A stretch of DNA of 64,000 nucleotides. Origin: Siphonodentalium dalli. Lineage: Eukaryota > Mollusca > Scaphopoda > Gadilida > Siphonodentaliidae. The stretch is from assembly GCA_032622095.1 (NCBI GenBank), contig CP136065.1, forward strand, positions 41,949,503 through 42,013,502, read 5' to 3'. A program made the position numbers and the translations under genes. Below are positions 1 through 10,548 of this stretch, one piece after another. Each line of letters starts with the position of its first letter. Within the stretch, counting starts at the first letter, position 1. The notes beneath the pieces are model-generated. The model did no database searches. It was not told the DNA's origin and saw only the letters and a program-made list of their open reading frames with translations.

Positions 1-245
1 TTATCAGTGCCCTTTTAAGACATTTGATGTCAACGGGATCTATCTAACAAGATTCCCCAGGTCAAATTACGCATATGTGCACATTTTTATCTCCGATGGT
101 CCAGCCGTTTCTGTAGATAAAAGCCAATTGTGACAGGCTTTCAAGTTTGACGCTATGTGTCGCTAGTAGTCCCTTATGTTACGTCACATGAAGGATAATT
201 AACGATTCAGACTGCAGACACATAATAAGCCAACTCACGACTTTT
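1..245. repeat. Dispersed hAT-like repeat, left copy (inverted relative to 10290-10548)
   Basis: The first 245 bases match the reverse complement of 10290-10548 at roughly three quarters identity by eye. Both copies start with TAGTGCCC or CAGTGCCC followed by TTTTAAGACAT, and both carry a GTTTCTG...GATAAAAGC block and a TTTGACGC...GTCC/GTCG block. CAGTG-type ends resemble hAT terminal inverted repeats. The left copy is at the window edge, so its outer boundary is uncertain. The two copies are probably independent insertions of one family, because unrelated host exon sequence (9773-9975) lies between them. Confidence 0.7.
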
Positions 246-1307
246 CAGGTGTACGCTCTTTAACATATGTTTTCACGGTGTCGCGCGCCATAAAACTAAA
301 TAACGGATAAGAGTCCATTGTCTGCTTATTTCAGAATCAAATAATCACATTATGTACCTATTTCACATTATATATGTGCGTATTTCCGCGAGGATATGAA
401 TTAATAGTCACACCCGTTAACACCGTCATAAACAGAAATAATATTGTATAATAGACAAGCATTGTTCTTATACCAATCATTATTATCGGGTAAATTGCAT
501 TTGAGTAGTCCATAAAATGTAAACAAACGCCATGGTATGTAAACAAACAGTGAGTAAAGAGTTGCGATAAGCAAAACACTCAACAATGGGGAGACCCACT
601 AATTGAACTTTGGTTAGAAAGGGACCCCAAATTGTTCACAAAATACCGGTATAGCGTTCGTTAATCCTCTCCACTCAAGATGCCGGTGTTGAATGGGTCA
701 CCGTATATCACTCTCCAATTAAATAAATCGCCACGGTGTTGAGTGTTTTCCTCATCGCTCACTATTTACGTGCTGTGTATAAACAAATGCTCGGCTCACT
801 CAAAGTGTGATTTGTGGATTGGATAATATCGCATTCATATATACTATCATTAGAGAGAAAGATAATTTATTGACAAAGAGCAACTCCAACAAAATCATTA
901 AACTATACTATTACTCTATTCTTGAGGAAATTATAATAACTTGGTAACTGTTATTTCTAAATTATAACCTTTAACGAAGTCCACCCGTGCCTTTAATTTA
1001 TTGCACAGAAACGAGCAGTCATCAGTCGCCAATACACGCAGCTCTGCAGTTAGCTACCACAGACGTGTGACTAATCATATGAATAAACTCTTAGCCAAAA
1101 CTACGCAGGAAATATGAAGTGTCCATCCACGGGTGTCGTATTCAGCGTCATGTTATACGTCTGATTATATTATGTGTACATAAACATGTATATTGCCATA
1201 TATATAGCTATCGTCCACGCTGCATCAGTGATGGGTATATGAATGTAGTTAGTGTGTGTGTTTCATTTGTGTGCTGTTAAATTCACGAGTACCATACTGC
1301 ATGCATC
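246..1307. other. Non-coding region upstream of the tocopherol-cyclase-like gene
   Basis: No coding signal on either strand. A TATA-like stretch, CATATATATAGC, lies at about 1197-1208, roughly 100 bases before the ATG at 1308, and could be the core promoter of the gene that follows. This is inference from position only. Confidence 0.35.
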
Positions 1308-2459
1308 ATGATTAGGCTACTCTTTCTAGCCCTCATTCTTCGCTCAGTCAGGGCAAGCCTTTATGATCCGCACCCATACCCTGCGGTAGGACCATTCGTA
1401 GAGGGATGGTACATGCGTCTTATTGATCACAAACGAGACAACAGTATTGGTCTTCTGTTCGGCAAAGTACTGCCAGATCCGAAAACAGAGGACGTTGGAC
1501 CTTTGGTCGTAGTCAGCATATTGGTTCGTCGTGGGGATGGTAGTCATGGCCAAAAACTGGTGTCATACGACGGATTTTTCCCGGCTGAAGTTTGTAAAAT
1601 CACTGTGAACGGAGGTCAAACTGTTACGCACAACCCTGACCTCACTTCCTCGCCTTCATTCTCTTGGTCTGTGGGACAGCACGGCGGGTTTTCCGTGAAC
1701 GGTAACACTATTCTATTTCGGTTCAATGTTTCTGGTGTCGTGTTTCGTGGAGAGCTGAAGGGAGATCACTCGTGGGATTCCACAGGGACAGGTCCAGAAG
1801 GATGGCTGTATTACCTCCCTTTGCCACTTCATTGGTTTGTCTATAGTTTGGGTTCAAACGTGGTATTTTACCAACTATCAGTAGGTGACGGTTCATTTAT
1901 CCAAAGTGACACTGGTATAGCCCATTTGGAAAAGAACTGGGGCGTATCGTTCCCAGAAAGTTGGGTGTGGTCTGAAGGCGTGCAGAACGGAAGTGACGTA
2001 TCGTATGCTTTATCCGGTGGATTGGTACCTTTCGGTCCAGTAAGTGTGAACGCATACCTGATTGGTTATCGTAATCCAGATAAGGGACTAAATTTAAACT
2101 TTCGTCCAACTAATAGTATTGTTACCCTGTCGAATAACGCATGCGCCGGAGAAATGAACATTACGGTCCACGGATTATTCAATTTATTGGAACTGTCTGT
2201 GAAGGCACCAGATCGATCCTTCAGTGAATGTTTGTTTGGGCCAGAATCGACTGGTTTTACGCGAGATTGCGTTGAAAGCTATGACGCTGTGGCGCGCGTG
2301 GTGGTGAAACAGAGACGTTGGTTCAGTGCGAACGACATATTGGACAGTCAGATAATAAAGCGAGCGACGCTCGAATTCGGTGGTAAACATATGTGTTCAC
2401 CCTGCAGTGACATGGGTCAATATTCAACGACGGAACATTCGCTGAAGAACGAATTATAA
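1308..2459 (+). CDS. Secreted tocopherol-cyclase-like protein (383 aa), intronless
   Basis: Single open frame of 383 residues from ATG to TAA. Residues 1-16 form a signal peptide (M-I-R, hydrophobic LLFLALIL, then VRA-S), so the product is probably secreted. Three motifs match the tocopherol cyclase family (lipocalin-like AttH/tocopherol cyclase fold): EGWYMR at residues 32-37, a YYLPLPLHW block at about 167-176, and AHLEKNWG with FP.SWVWSEG at about 205-224. In plants and cyanobacteria this family closes the chromanol ring of vitamin E; bacterial homologues are mostly uncharacterised. Here the reaction is unknown: the plant enzyme is plastidial and longer, and animals are not known to make tocopherol, so a lipid-binding or other role is as likely. 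The C-terminal 80 residues are cysteine-containing and less recognisable. No neighbour suggests a pathway. The lack of introns contrasts with the channel gene nearby and fits retroposition or old horizontal transfer, which is inference. Confidence 0.75.
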   Translation: MIRLLFLALILRSVRASLYDPHPYPAVGPFVEGWYMRLIDHKRDNSIGLLFGKVLPDPKTEDVGPLVVVSILVRRGDGSHGQKLVSYDGFFPAEVCKITVNGGQTVTHNPDLTSSPSFSWSVGQHGGFSVNGNTILFRFNVSGVVFRGELKGDHSWDSTGTGPEGWLYYLPLPLHWFVYSLGSNVVFYQLSVGDGSFIQSDTGIAHLEKNWGVSFPESWVWSEGVQNGSDVSYALSGGLVPFGPVSVNAYLIGYRNPDKGLNLNFRPTNSIVTLSNNACAGEMNITVHGLFNLLELSVKAPDRSFSECLFGPESTGFTRDCVESYDAVARVVVKQRRWFSANDILDSQIIKRATLEFGGKHMCSPCSDMGQYSTTEHSLKNEL

Positions 2460-3425
2460 GGAGTTATAAGTTATAAGGCAAGCTTCGTTTATTTTGGTGT
2501 CCCACAGTCGAAGACAACCTTGCCCGAACTAGACCATTAAAAATTGCAAATTATTACTCTTTCTTGTCAAGGGTATGAGTCGATCACCGTTTGCATACAT
2601 ATAAGACTGTGTTGCACCATGTTCACAGTGAGCGTTTTTCTTTTCACATGTGTGGGTAACTCACTAGCTTTCACGCTTAAAGACTTGACCTTCTCATTTG
2701 AAATATTGTTTTAATAATAATGATGCGATGTCTTTAAATTCCATTTATTTTACCATATATAAGGAATATACTCACAATGTCCACTGTGCAGTCAACTACA
2801 TGTATGCTATTAGTGCGAAATTAATATTTCTTGTAGTTTTCAATATTTTCTAAACTGGTACTTAGGATTTACCCATCTCTGTTAGCATGGATTCTGGATT
2901 CAGGGGGTGGGTATGACACCCTGGATCACACGGTGGTAGAAATTGCCGACGCTCTTGTATGCGTGCTGCTGCCGAAGACCATAATTTTAAATTGTGATCC
3001 AATACGTCGCCGGTGCGCGGGAGTTTTTGTTTATTGTACATTTTATAACATTGACATATATACCATACCATTCTTCGATAGTGATAAACCGATGTTCATC
3101 GTATAACGTGGATCCCGCCAATGCGTGAGTACATTTGACATCTTGTTTCTGTGTGTGTTGTGGATAGTGTTGGACTGCTAATAACTGCATAACAATAGTG
3201 AATAATTGTTAGATATTTTTAGTTCGAAGACATATTTTCCTAAGGAACAATCACTGCACACAAAACTTCGATGATAGAAGAGAAGCAACCAATGTGGCCA
3301 AGCGATTCAAGTATAAAAACAAAGTTCGAGGGTGGGGCCTAACCACCTCCACAAGCTTGACAAAATGTTCAATAGATGGAAATATAATGCCTGGCACAAT
3401 ATTTGTTGGAAATATGAGACCAGAA
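2460..3425. other. Non-coding region, 3' flank of the tocopherol-cyclase-like gene
   Basis: No convincing gene, RNA or mobile element. No canonical AATAAA was found close after the stop codon. Short open frames on the minus strand have no family resemblance. Confidence 0.5.
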
Positions 3426-4722
3426 TAGGTTGAAGTTGATTCGATATCTTGACTTTCACACCAGTATTTAGGTTGAAATTGATTCGATATCTTTACTTTC
3501 ATACCAGTAATAAGGTTGGAATTGATTTGATATCTTGACTTTCACACCAGTATTTAGGTTGAAATTGATTTGATATCTCGACTTTCACACCAGTATTTAG
3601 GTTGAAATTGATTTGATATTGTGACTTTCACACCAGTATTTAGGTTGAAATTGATTTGATATCTTGACTTTCACACCAGTATTTAGTTTGAAATTGATTT
3701 GATATCTTGACTTTCACACCAGTATTTAGTTTGAAATTGATTTGATATCTTGACTTTCACACCAGTATTTAGGTTGTGATAGATAAGATATTTTGACTTT
3801 CACACCAGTATTTAGGTTGACATAGATAAGATATTTTGACTTTCACACCAGTATTTAGGTTGACATAGATAAGATATCTTGACTTTCACACCAGTATTTA
3901 GGTTGACATAGATAAGATATTTTGACTTTCACACCAGTATTTAGGTTGACATAGATAAGATATTTTGACTTTCACACCAGTATTTAGGTTGACATAGATA
4001 AGATATTTTGACTTTCACACCAGTATTTAGGTTGACATAGATAAGATATTTTGACTTTCACACCAGTATTTAGGTTGACATAGATAAGATATTTTGACTT
4101 TCACACCAGTATTTAGGTTGACATAGAAAAGATATTTTGACTTTCACACCAGTATTTAGGTTGACATAGATAAGATATTTTGACTTTCACACCAGTATTT
4201 AGTTTGAAATTGATTTGATATCTTGACTTTCACACCAGTATTTAGGTTGACATAGATAAGATATCTTGACTTTCCCACCAGTATTTAGGTTGACATAGAT
4301 AAGATATTTTGACTTTCACACCAGTATTTAGGTTGACATAGATAAGATATTTTGACTTTCACACCAGTATTTAGGTTGACACAGATAAGATATTTTGACT
4401 TTCACACCAGTATTTAGGTTGTGATAGATAAGATATTTTGACTTTCACACCAGTATTTAGGTTGACATAGATAAGATACTTTGACTTTCACACCAGTATT
4501 TAGGTTGACATAGATAAGATATTTTGACTTTCACACCAGTATTTAGTTTGAAATTGATTTGATATCTTGACTTTCACACCAGTATTTAGGTTGAAATTGA
4601 TTTGATATCTTGACTTTCACACCAGTATTTAGGTTGACATAGATAAGATATTTTGACTTTCACACCAGTATTTGGTTTGAAATTGATTTGATATCTTGAC
4701 TTTCACACCAGTATTTAGGGTG
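3426..4722. repeat. 43-bp tandem satellite, about 30 copies, two interleaved subtypes
   Basis: The constant half of each unit reads TTGACTTTCACACCAGTATT followed by TAGGTT. The variable half comes as subtype A (GAAATTGATTTGATATC) or subtype B (GACATAGATAAGATATT). The array opens with about eight A units, switches to B near 3771, and has isolated A units near 4201-4245, 4546-4620 and 4676-4700. Three units carry a GTGATAG variant. The period stays at 43 throughout with few indels. A minus-strand open frame at 3251-3502 that runs into the array is a by-product. Confidence 0.95.
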
Positions 4723-4829
4723 ACATTTAACTAAATATTGAGTATTGTCCTACATTATGTCAAATCGTTTGGACAGACGTGGCCATCGGTTGGAATTTTC
4801 GCCCATATGGGGGTGTTGGTTTGTGAAGA

Positions 4830-5261
4830 TGTGCCCGTAAAGTTCAAATGGATAGAGAAAGTGAAAGATATTCTAACAAAATCTGGGCAGATTCATTTGT
4901 TAAGTGTGGGATAGATTACATGCTCAGAACAAATGGCACGTTATTTTAAATGTAGTCTGAATAGTCAATTCCGTGGCATCTGGTTATCGAACATTGAAAA
5001 CTCTAGTCGAGGCAGTACTACAATAAAATATTCAAACATTATATACATTTCGAAAAATACTTGGACCATTTGGATACTAGAAACGTAATAACTCTTTGTC
5101 AATTCCGTACTTGTAATCATCGCTTGCCAATAGAGAAAGGTCGATGGAATGACACCAACATATTCCATAGACTATGTCCGCTGTGCACTAAAAGACATAT
5201 TGGAGATGAACTGCACTGTTTATTAGAATGTGAATTAACACAAAACTTCTCCGGAGAATGA
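4830..5261 (+). pseudogene. LINE reverse transcriptase, C-terminal remnant, frameshifted
   Basis: Translation gives the C-terminal end of a non-LTR retrotransposon ORF2 in pieces. The segment near 4837-4885 reads KFKWIEKVKDILTK; 4960-5040 reads an ..WL..IE.SS...YN.IFKHY-type block interrupted by frame changes; 5061-5261 reads CNHRLPIEKGRW followed by a cysteine/histidine knuckle C-P-L-C...GDE.H.LLEC. That arrangement (FRTCNHRLPIEKGRW then CxxC...H...C) is typical of RT C-termini in aquatic invertebrate LINEs. The reverse transcriptase core and endonuclease are absent, so this is a 5'-truncated, decayed copy. It is a different family from the LINE at 20.2 kb. Confidence 0.75.
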
Positions 5262-5373
5262 AACATAATTTAAAGATGACCTTTCTATTCCCGGCAACAC
5301 TTCCAGCTACAACACAAATGTCCGGAAGAAGAATAAATATATAGTTTTACGCACATGTCACTTAAGATCATTT

Positions 5374-6704
5374 ATGCCCCGACTCCCTATAAAGCTTTGA
5401 CACGAGTTTGGACCCATAGGTTATGCCCTGACTTATTATCAAACCTTGACATAACAAACCTATAACCCCCTTTTTTATTTGTTGGCATAAATAGACACTA
5501 AAACATAATTTCCATGTCCGACGATTTATTCTCGCCTCTGGTTGAAACATTTACAAAATAGCAATGAACATAGTTATTGCTGTTCATGAATTTTAGGAAT
5601 TGCTTTCGCATCAATTTTTTTGCTTGTAACCAGTTATGTAACCCTAATGTGGGTGTAAAACGCCAAAGTTGTAAACCCTCTGCAAAGCCAGAGAGTTAAT
5701 CGAAAAATAGCCAAAAGAATACAACCAGTAGGTCTGCCAGCATGCAAAACCAGGTGGAATGCCTGGGAAAAGCTAGGCAGACCTGTAACGATCAGCAAAA
5801 ATATGAAAAGAAACATACGTACGGTATACAATCAATAAGGTAGATGGATATAAGCAAAGGTATAACATGTCAAAAATATATATCTATGTATACATGTAAT
5901 ATAAGTGCTTAACAATTAATACTAACAAAAGTTTAACAATCCAAAACTGGAACATTCTTATAATTCAAATGAGTGATGTGCAGCATTGAAGACAAGAGAA
6001 GTTAAGGGAATGACCCAACCATGATTGCAAAAGAGGATTACAAGTACCCTTGCCACAAAATCTGGGAGGGATGGTAGGGAAAATTATTTATTTTGGATTG
6101 TTGTTTTGTCCGTATTGTGTATTCCTGGAAGTGATGAATAATAATTAGCGTCCTGACGCTAAGTTACAAACTGCGCTTTCTAACGCGTGATACGATTGGT
6201 TAACAGCCAACACTGTTAAGCAACGCGCCCTGTGATTGGTTAAATATGCACACCTCACTTACTATGCACACGGTACTTCGTTGTGGCTTTTATACCATGT
6301 GATGTTTACATTCTGTCGACACCTAGCGGAAAGAACGGCCCGGTGTGGCCTGCAACAGAATGAATTGATACTGGTTCGTCCTGACATAAATAGTTTTACT
6401 TTGTAAATATCTTTTATGCCCCGACTCCCTTTAAAGCTTTGACACGAGTTTGGACCCATAGGTTATGCCCTGACTTATTATCAACCCTTGACATAACAAA
6501 CCTATAACCCCCTTTTTTATTTGTTGGGATAAATAGACACTAAAACATAATTTCTATGTCCGACGATTTATTCTCGCCTCTGGTTGAAATATTTACAAAA
6601 TAGCAATGTACATAGTTATTGCTGTTCATGAATTTTAGGAATTGCTTTCGCATAATTTTTTTTGCTTGTAACCAGTTATGTAACCCTAATGTGGGTGTAA
6701 AACG
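5374..6704. repeat. Pair of about 290-bp direct repeats flanking about 750 bp
   Basis: 5374-5663 and 6416-6704 are the same sequence at about 97% identity, both running from TTATGCCCCGACTCCCT to GGGTGTAAAACG. The 750-bp interval holds no recognisable gene. The arrangement resembles a small element with terminal direct repeats or a partial tandem duplication. The ends are not TG...CA, so a classical LTR is not supported. No target-site duplication was seen. Confidence 0.85.
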
Positions 6705-7237
6705 TCATATGGCTGAAACTGAGCCTACTGAGTTGCGAAATTCAAGACATGCACCCACAGAGAAAGAAAAGGAGCGGACAGGGAAACCCTTAGTTCCAAT
6801 GCTGCCATAGAAGAAACAAGATTATCACATAATTATATACAATGAAAACACCCAGTGTAGAAAGACCTCTTGGTATTTTTTGGCACTTAACGCATGAGGT
6901 AACTTAATCACTCTCAGGTGCCAAATAAACGTGATGGCTGAATAAACGTGCTGGCTTACATTTACCCCTAAAATTATTAATATTGGTGGCATTTTCACTA
7001 TATATATCATGACCAAATAATAGTGATGGCCAACATATTCTTCCAAAATTAATAAGCGTGCCAGCACGTTTACTTGGCACCCAAGAGTAAGTATCACAGT
7101 GGGAAACAACACAAACCACACCAACAATTATATACATCCGCATATCTAGCCTTTCATAGAACGGATCGCTCACTCTCGATTTGACTAAATGAACTACGGC
7201 ATGCCAAATTCTCTATACTACCATACAATACATTTAT
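6705..7237. repeat. Non-coding region with short inverted repeat
   Basis: The segment near 6918-6956 (GTGCCAAATAAACGTG...ACGTGCTGGC) is inverted near 7045-7082 (GCGTGCCAGCACG...TTGGCAC), leaving a roughly 90-base spacer. It may be a decayed MITE. Nothing else was recognised. Confidence 0.5.
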
Positions 7238-7603
7238 TTATGGCCCTCGACAGAGGATAGCCATTTGTAGCGTCATTTCTACAAACTTGTCATGTGATAG
7301 CCAGGCGTGGCCCCCCATTGGAATAGACAACATGCTCTGGACAAACGAAGACCAGGCCCTCCCCCGAAAACTGCACAATAAGCTCTTCCTATCGGAAAAA
7401 CTTGAAAAGCAAAATTGATCACAAGGAAAAAAACCTTGCATGACATCTACAAAGTATGCAGCCACTGTCTTGGTCCTCTTGCTTGTGACGACAAGCTCCA
7501 AATGAGGATCAAGACTCGACTCCAAATTTGAAAGAGATGGCAGAAATCCTTTGGCCTGTAACGACAGGCTCAACAAAAGAAAACTACCACCCCCCCCCAA
7601 CAA
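7238..7603 (-). CDS. Unrecognised open frame (121 aa) downstream of the recombinase
   Basis: An open frame of 121 codons on the same strand as, and just downstream of, the tyrosine recombinase. Parts look protein-like (LELVVTSKRTKTVAAYFVDV; a serine/phenylalanine-rich stretch FCFSSFSDRKSLL). I do not recognise a family. It could be part of the same mobile element or a chance frame. The first codons translate a homopolymer run of C/G, so the start is doubtful. Confidence 0.25.
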   Translation of the reverse strand: MLGGGGSFLLLSLSLQAKGFLPSLSNLESSLDPHLELVVTSKRTKTVAAYFVDVMQGFFPCDQFCFSSFSDRKSLLCSFRGRAWSSFVQSMLSIPMGGHAWLSHDKFVEMTLQMAILCRGP

Positions 7604-7707
7604 AAGTGTTCACTGATGATAAATGGTCATTAATAAACATCCTAATGATTGAATATATGGTTATGGTAGCCAGGTCCCTGAGGATAGAAAAAATACAAGT
7701 TTATAGC

Positions 7708-8495
7708 TTAATAAAGAACTGGTGGACGGATGTACTTTTTAAATGCGTCTGACTGCCATCGACCTAAAGACCGAATCTGTGCATCGGAGAAACCACGTGC
7801 TGCGGCAAGACAAGCACCGCCAATACGGAATGAGTGCGCTTTAAAGACTTGCCCATCTAAATTAAGGTATGTCAAAACTTGTGCCAATACTTGATCAAAC
7901 AAACGGCGAGGAATACCTTTGCCATCCGGGTGGCAAAATAGGGGGGCTTCGGCATGACCCCGAGTCTGCCTATACTGCTGCTTAATCCGAAAGGGACAAA
8001 GTAACTCTGCCGATCGAGGCCGGATTGCGATAAAGTGTGTGTCCCTGAAACACTGTGCTTGAAATGACGAAACCGTATTACGATCTCGTCTTCTTTCCAA
8101 ATAACATCATTTGCTGTTATAACCATATGGGAATGTGATTCGCGTGTAACACAGATTTCTCCGATGCGAGACAATGTAAAAAAGGCAAAAACAAACATTG
8201 CGCTGAAAAGCCTAGATTGATAGTTACTTGATACGCACTGCGGAATTGCTTGTAGGAAACGCTCAAGTAAGGACAATGTGACAGGCATGCGGAGGTCGCA
8301 GGAAGGACGAGTCTTTTGAAAACCAATGATTAATTTCTGGAGATAAAAATCTTTAGTTGGGTCACCGACACCTTGTATTTTATGAAAGAAACTAATAACC
8401 GATAACACCGTGCGTACTGTTGCCACCCCATAAGAAGCGTTATATAAGTGGGCCACAAAAAGACAAACCGTATAGTGTATGGCACTGGCTGCCAA
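7708..8495 (-). pseudogene. Tyrosine recombinase of a DIRS/Crypton-type element, one frameshift
   Basis: Two overlapping minus-strand frames (8495 down to about 8040, then about 8045 down to 7708) together give a phage-integrase-like tyrosine recombinase of about 260 residues. The N-terminal part carries a SAM-like core-binding region (LFVAHLYNASYG..TVRTVLSVISFFHK). The catalytic Arg lies in LSRIGEI, the H-x-x-R motif is HSFRIGGA, and the nucleophile Tyr lies in LGRWQSDAFKKYIR near the end. The frame changes inside an ACACACAC run at about 8033-8042, so a one-base slip disabled the copy or the assembly is off by a base there. Such recombinases are encoded by DIRS/Ngaro retroelements and Cryptons. 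No reverse transcriptase was found beside it, so the parent class is open. Confidence 0.8.
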
Positions 8496-8839
8496 CGGCT
8501 AATACTGTAACGTTAGAGTTACCGTTACTCGAAATATATCTGCGACTTCTGTCGATGGTTGGTTTTGAGTAGATTTGTAATTTGCTTTCACAAAATGCTT
8601 TTCTACAAACTATAAACTCAGCCTCCATTAAATTTTAAATAATCTTTTCAAACGTGTGTGGTTTGTTTGTTTGTCAGTCAGGACTATTTTATACTGAAAA
8701 ACGTTTGAAACCTTATCTTTAACTTTCTCTTCATCCGTATAAGAGGTAAATTAGCCCTGATATTACGCGATATCCTGGGTCGGTAACGTTTCCAGTAGGC
8801 TCCTGAGTCCTGACGTTGAACGTCTCCATCAGGTTCCTA

Positions 8840-9790
8840 ACGTATATAAACACCTAAACAAACGAAAGCCCCCCCCCCAATATATTCGGTAATATTTTAT
8901 GAGATATTGGATGGGATTTTGACGAAACTTTACGCAAATGTTTAGTGGTATCGGAGACACAACCTGTGCGAGGCACCATCTTGTGAGTTATGTTATGGTC
9001 GGCTAAGCACGAATTGAATGGAAGAGGGGTGCTTTTTAAAAGTTGCAATACACTGGTGAAGAGTGGACAGTCACTCCAGTGTTCCATTGTTCACACAAGT
9101 TGTTACTGGCTGTAAATGTGGTCCAAAGAGACACCGTGAGTCCACAAAAACATGCGTGTCATCTATGGGACACAATGTACCCGCTGCATGCCCATGCCAT
9201 TCAGTCTAACCACATTCCTTCAGAATGACACCTTGAAGTTTCACAGAGTTATTGAAATCAGTTTCTTTGAAGCCATTTTCCAGTAAACCATACTTCCCAC
9301 TATGAAGACCATTGAGGTATAAACAGATAAGGATGTCTTCGATTCCTTGCAACGACTTTTCGCCTCGGAGGCCTGACTCACGAATCTCACTCCCCGACGG
9401 GAGATTTATCGTTCCCGCTTTTCGCCTAAAGAGTGGGAAACCCCGGACGCGTTTCCCGCGAGGGTGGTTGTTTGCCTCGGACCGCCTGTTTCGGCACAGG
9501 CGCGTTCGCGAAACCAACATCCCCGTGCGAGAAGTGGGGGACCAAGGCACAGCCGAATGACTGTGATCACTCTACCTGTGTTTCTGCAACTTTTGAAAAG
9601 TGACCCTATTCCATTCAATTCGTGCTCTCTCAGCCATATCTCACATCACAACACAGTGCTTAGCACACTTGATGTCTCTGGTACAACAAATCATTTGCGA
9701 AAAATTCATCAAAATCCATTAAATATCTCGTAAAATATTAAGGAATATATTAGGGGGAACTTGTTTTTTTTTTTAGGTGTTTATGTGATC
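8840..9790. mobile_element. Inverted-repeat element, about 950 bp with about 230-bp arms
   Basis: 8840-9085 and 9558-9790 are diverged reverse complements: both contain TAGGTGTTTAT, a poly-G/T run, an AATATATT..GG block, ATTTGCG, CCATTCAATTCGTGC and GCAACTTTT...AAA. The interior (9086-9557) is unusually GC-rich from about 9340 to 9545 and has open frames on both strands without recognisable family, so they are not called. The right arm overlaps the last codons of the channel gene's terminal exon (9773-9790). It looks like a foldback or MITE-type transposon. Confidence 0.6.
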
Positions 9791-9975
9791 ATAAAGCGCT
9801 GTCCTGGGTAACGTCTTCCGTGTGTTCCTTGTCGTCTCGGTATATCTTCCGTTGTCCGTGATACCTTGTCCTGAGCACATGAGACTGCAGATAAATAGAA
9901 AAGCGAATTCGAGAAGCTGAATGATGGAGATAAGACTCGCACCGACAAACAGACCCATCATTCCCCCGAGATTAC
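9773..9975 (-). CDS. DEG/ENaC channel, terminal exon (TM2 and C-tail)
   Basis: Minus-strand exon from acceptor TTTTTGTAG at 9976 to a stop at 9773. It reads GNLGGMMGLFVGASLISII followed by QLLEFAFLF. This is the second transmembrane helix and pore of the DEG/ENaC/ASIC family, including the G-A-S selectivity filter. A cytosolic tail of about 40 residues follows, rich in Thr, Arg and Asn. The exon opens in phase 2 of a Gly codon and joins 11861-11952 without a break: the donor-side G plus GT here complete GGT. The final six or so codons fall within the arm of the inverted-repeat element at 8840-9790, so the present C-terminus and stop may be transposon-derived. Family members are sodium-selective trimers gated by protons, peptides or force; the ligand cannot be read from this part. 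Confidence 0.85.
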
Positions 9976-10289
9976 CTACAAAAAGGAATACTAGGAATGA
10001 GTGAGTGATAACATTCGTAGGGACGTACATAGTGGAAAGGGGTGTGGGGCCCCAAATTTTAATAATATTATAAATAGATGGGAATTCCATGTCTGTATAT
10101 AACTATATATTACAACATGCGTTTGAAACAGATATTGAAGAATTTGAACAATTGTGTCAATTGATTGTATTTAAAGGATTACACCGTTGTAGCCTTTCTC
10201 AGTCATTATCAGTCATGATGCCCGCTAATCCACTGACCACGTTGCCGAAAAGATTTTTGTGATAGGCAGCCCGTAACTGAAGTTATGGC

Positions 10290-10548
10290 GATTCATGCGA
10301 TTGAATATTCCATTATGGATTATGCAGTTGAATCGTTAATATTCCATCATGTGACATCATACGATGGACTACTAGGGACACGCAGCGTCAAATTTGAAAG
10401 GATGTCGATATTTGCTTTTATCTACTGATTGTTTATACAGAAACGACTGGACACTCGGAGCTGAACATTTGTACATATGGGTAATCTGACCCGGAAAATC
10501 TTGTTAGATGTCCGTTGACATCAGATGTCTTAAAAGGGCACTAATCAT
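10290..10548. repeat. Dispersed hAT-like repeat, right copy
   Basis: Reverse-complement counterpart of 1-245 (see that entry). It ends at 10548 with TGTCTTAAAAGGGCACTA. It lies in the intron between the last two channel exons. Confidence 0.7.

Noticed and set aside
5374-6704. Direct repeat pair as LTRs of a small retrotransposon
   Set aside because: Ends are not TG...CA, and no primer-binding site or polypurine tract was seen.
9206-9618. GC-rich open frames on both strands inside the inverted-repeat element
   Set aside because: They overlap each other in several frames, share no family resemblance, and are explained by GC-rich composition with few stops.
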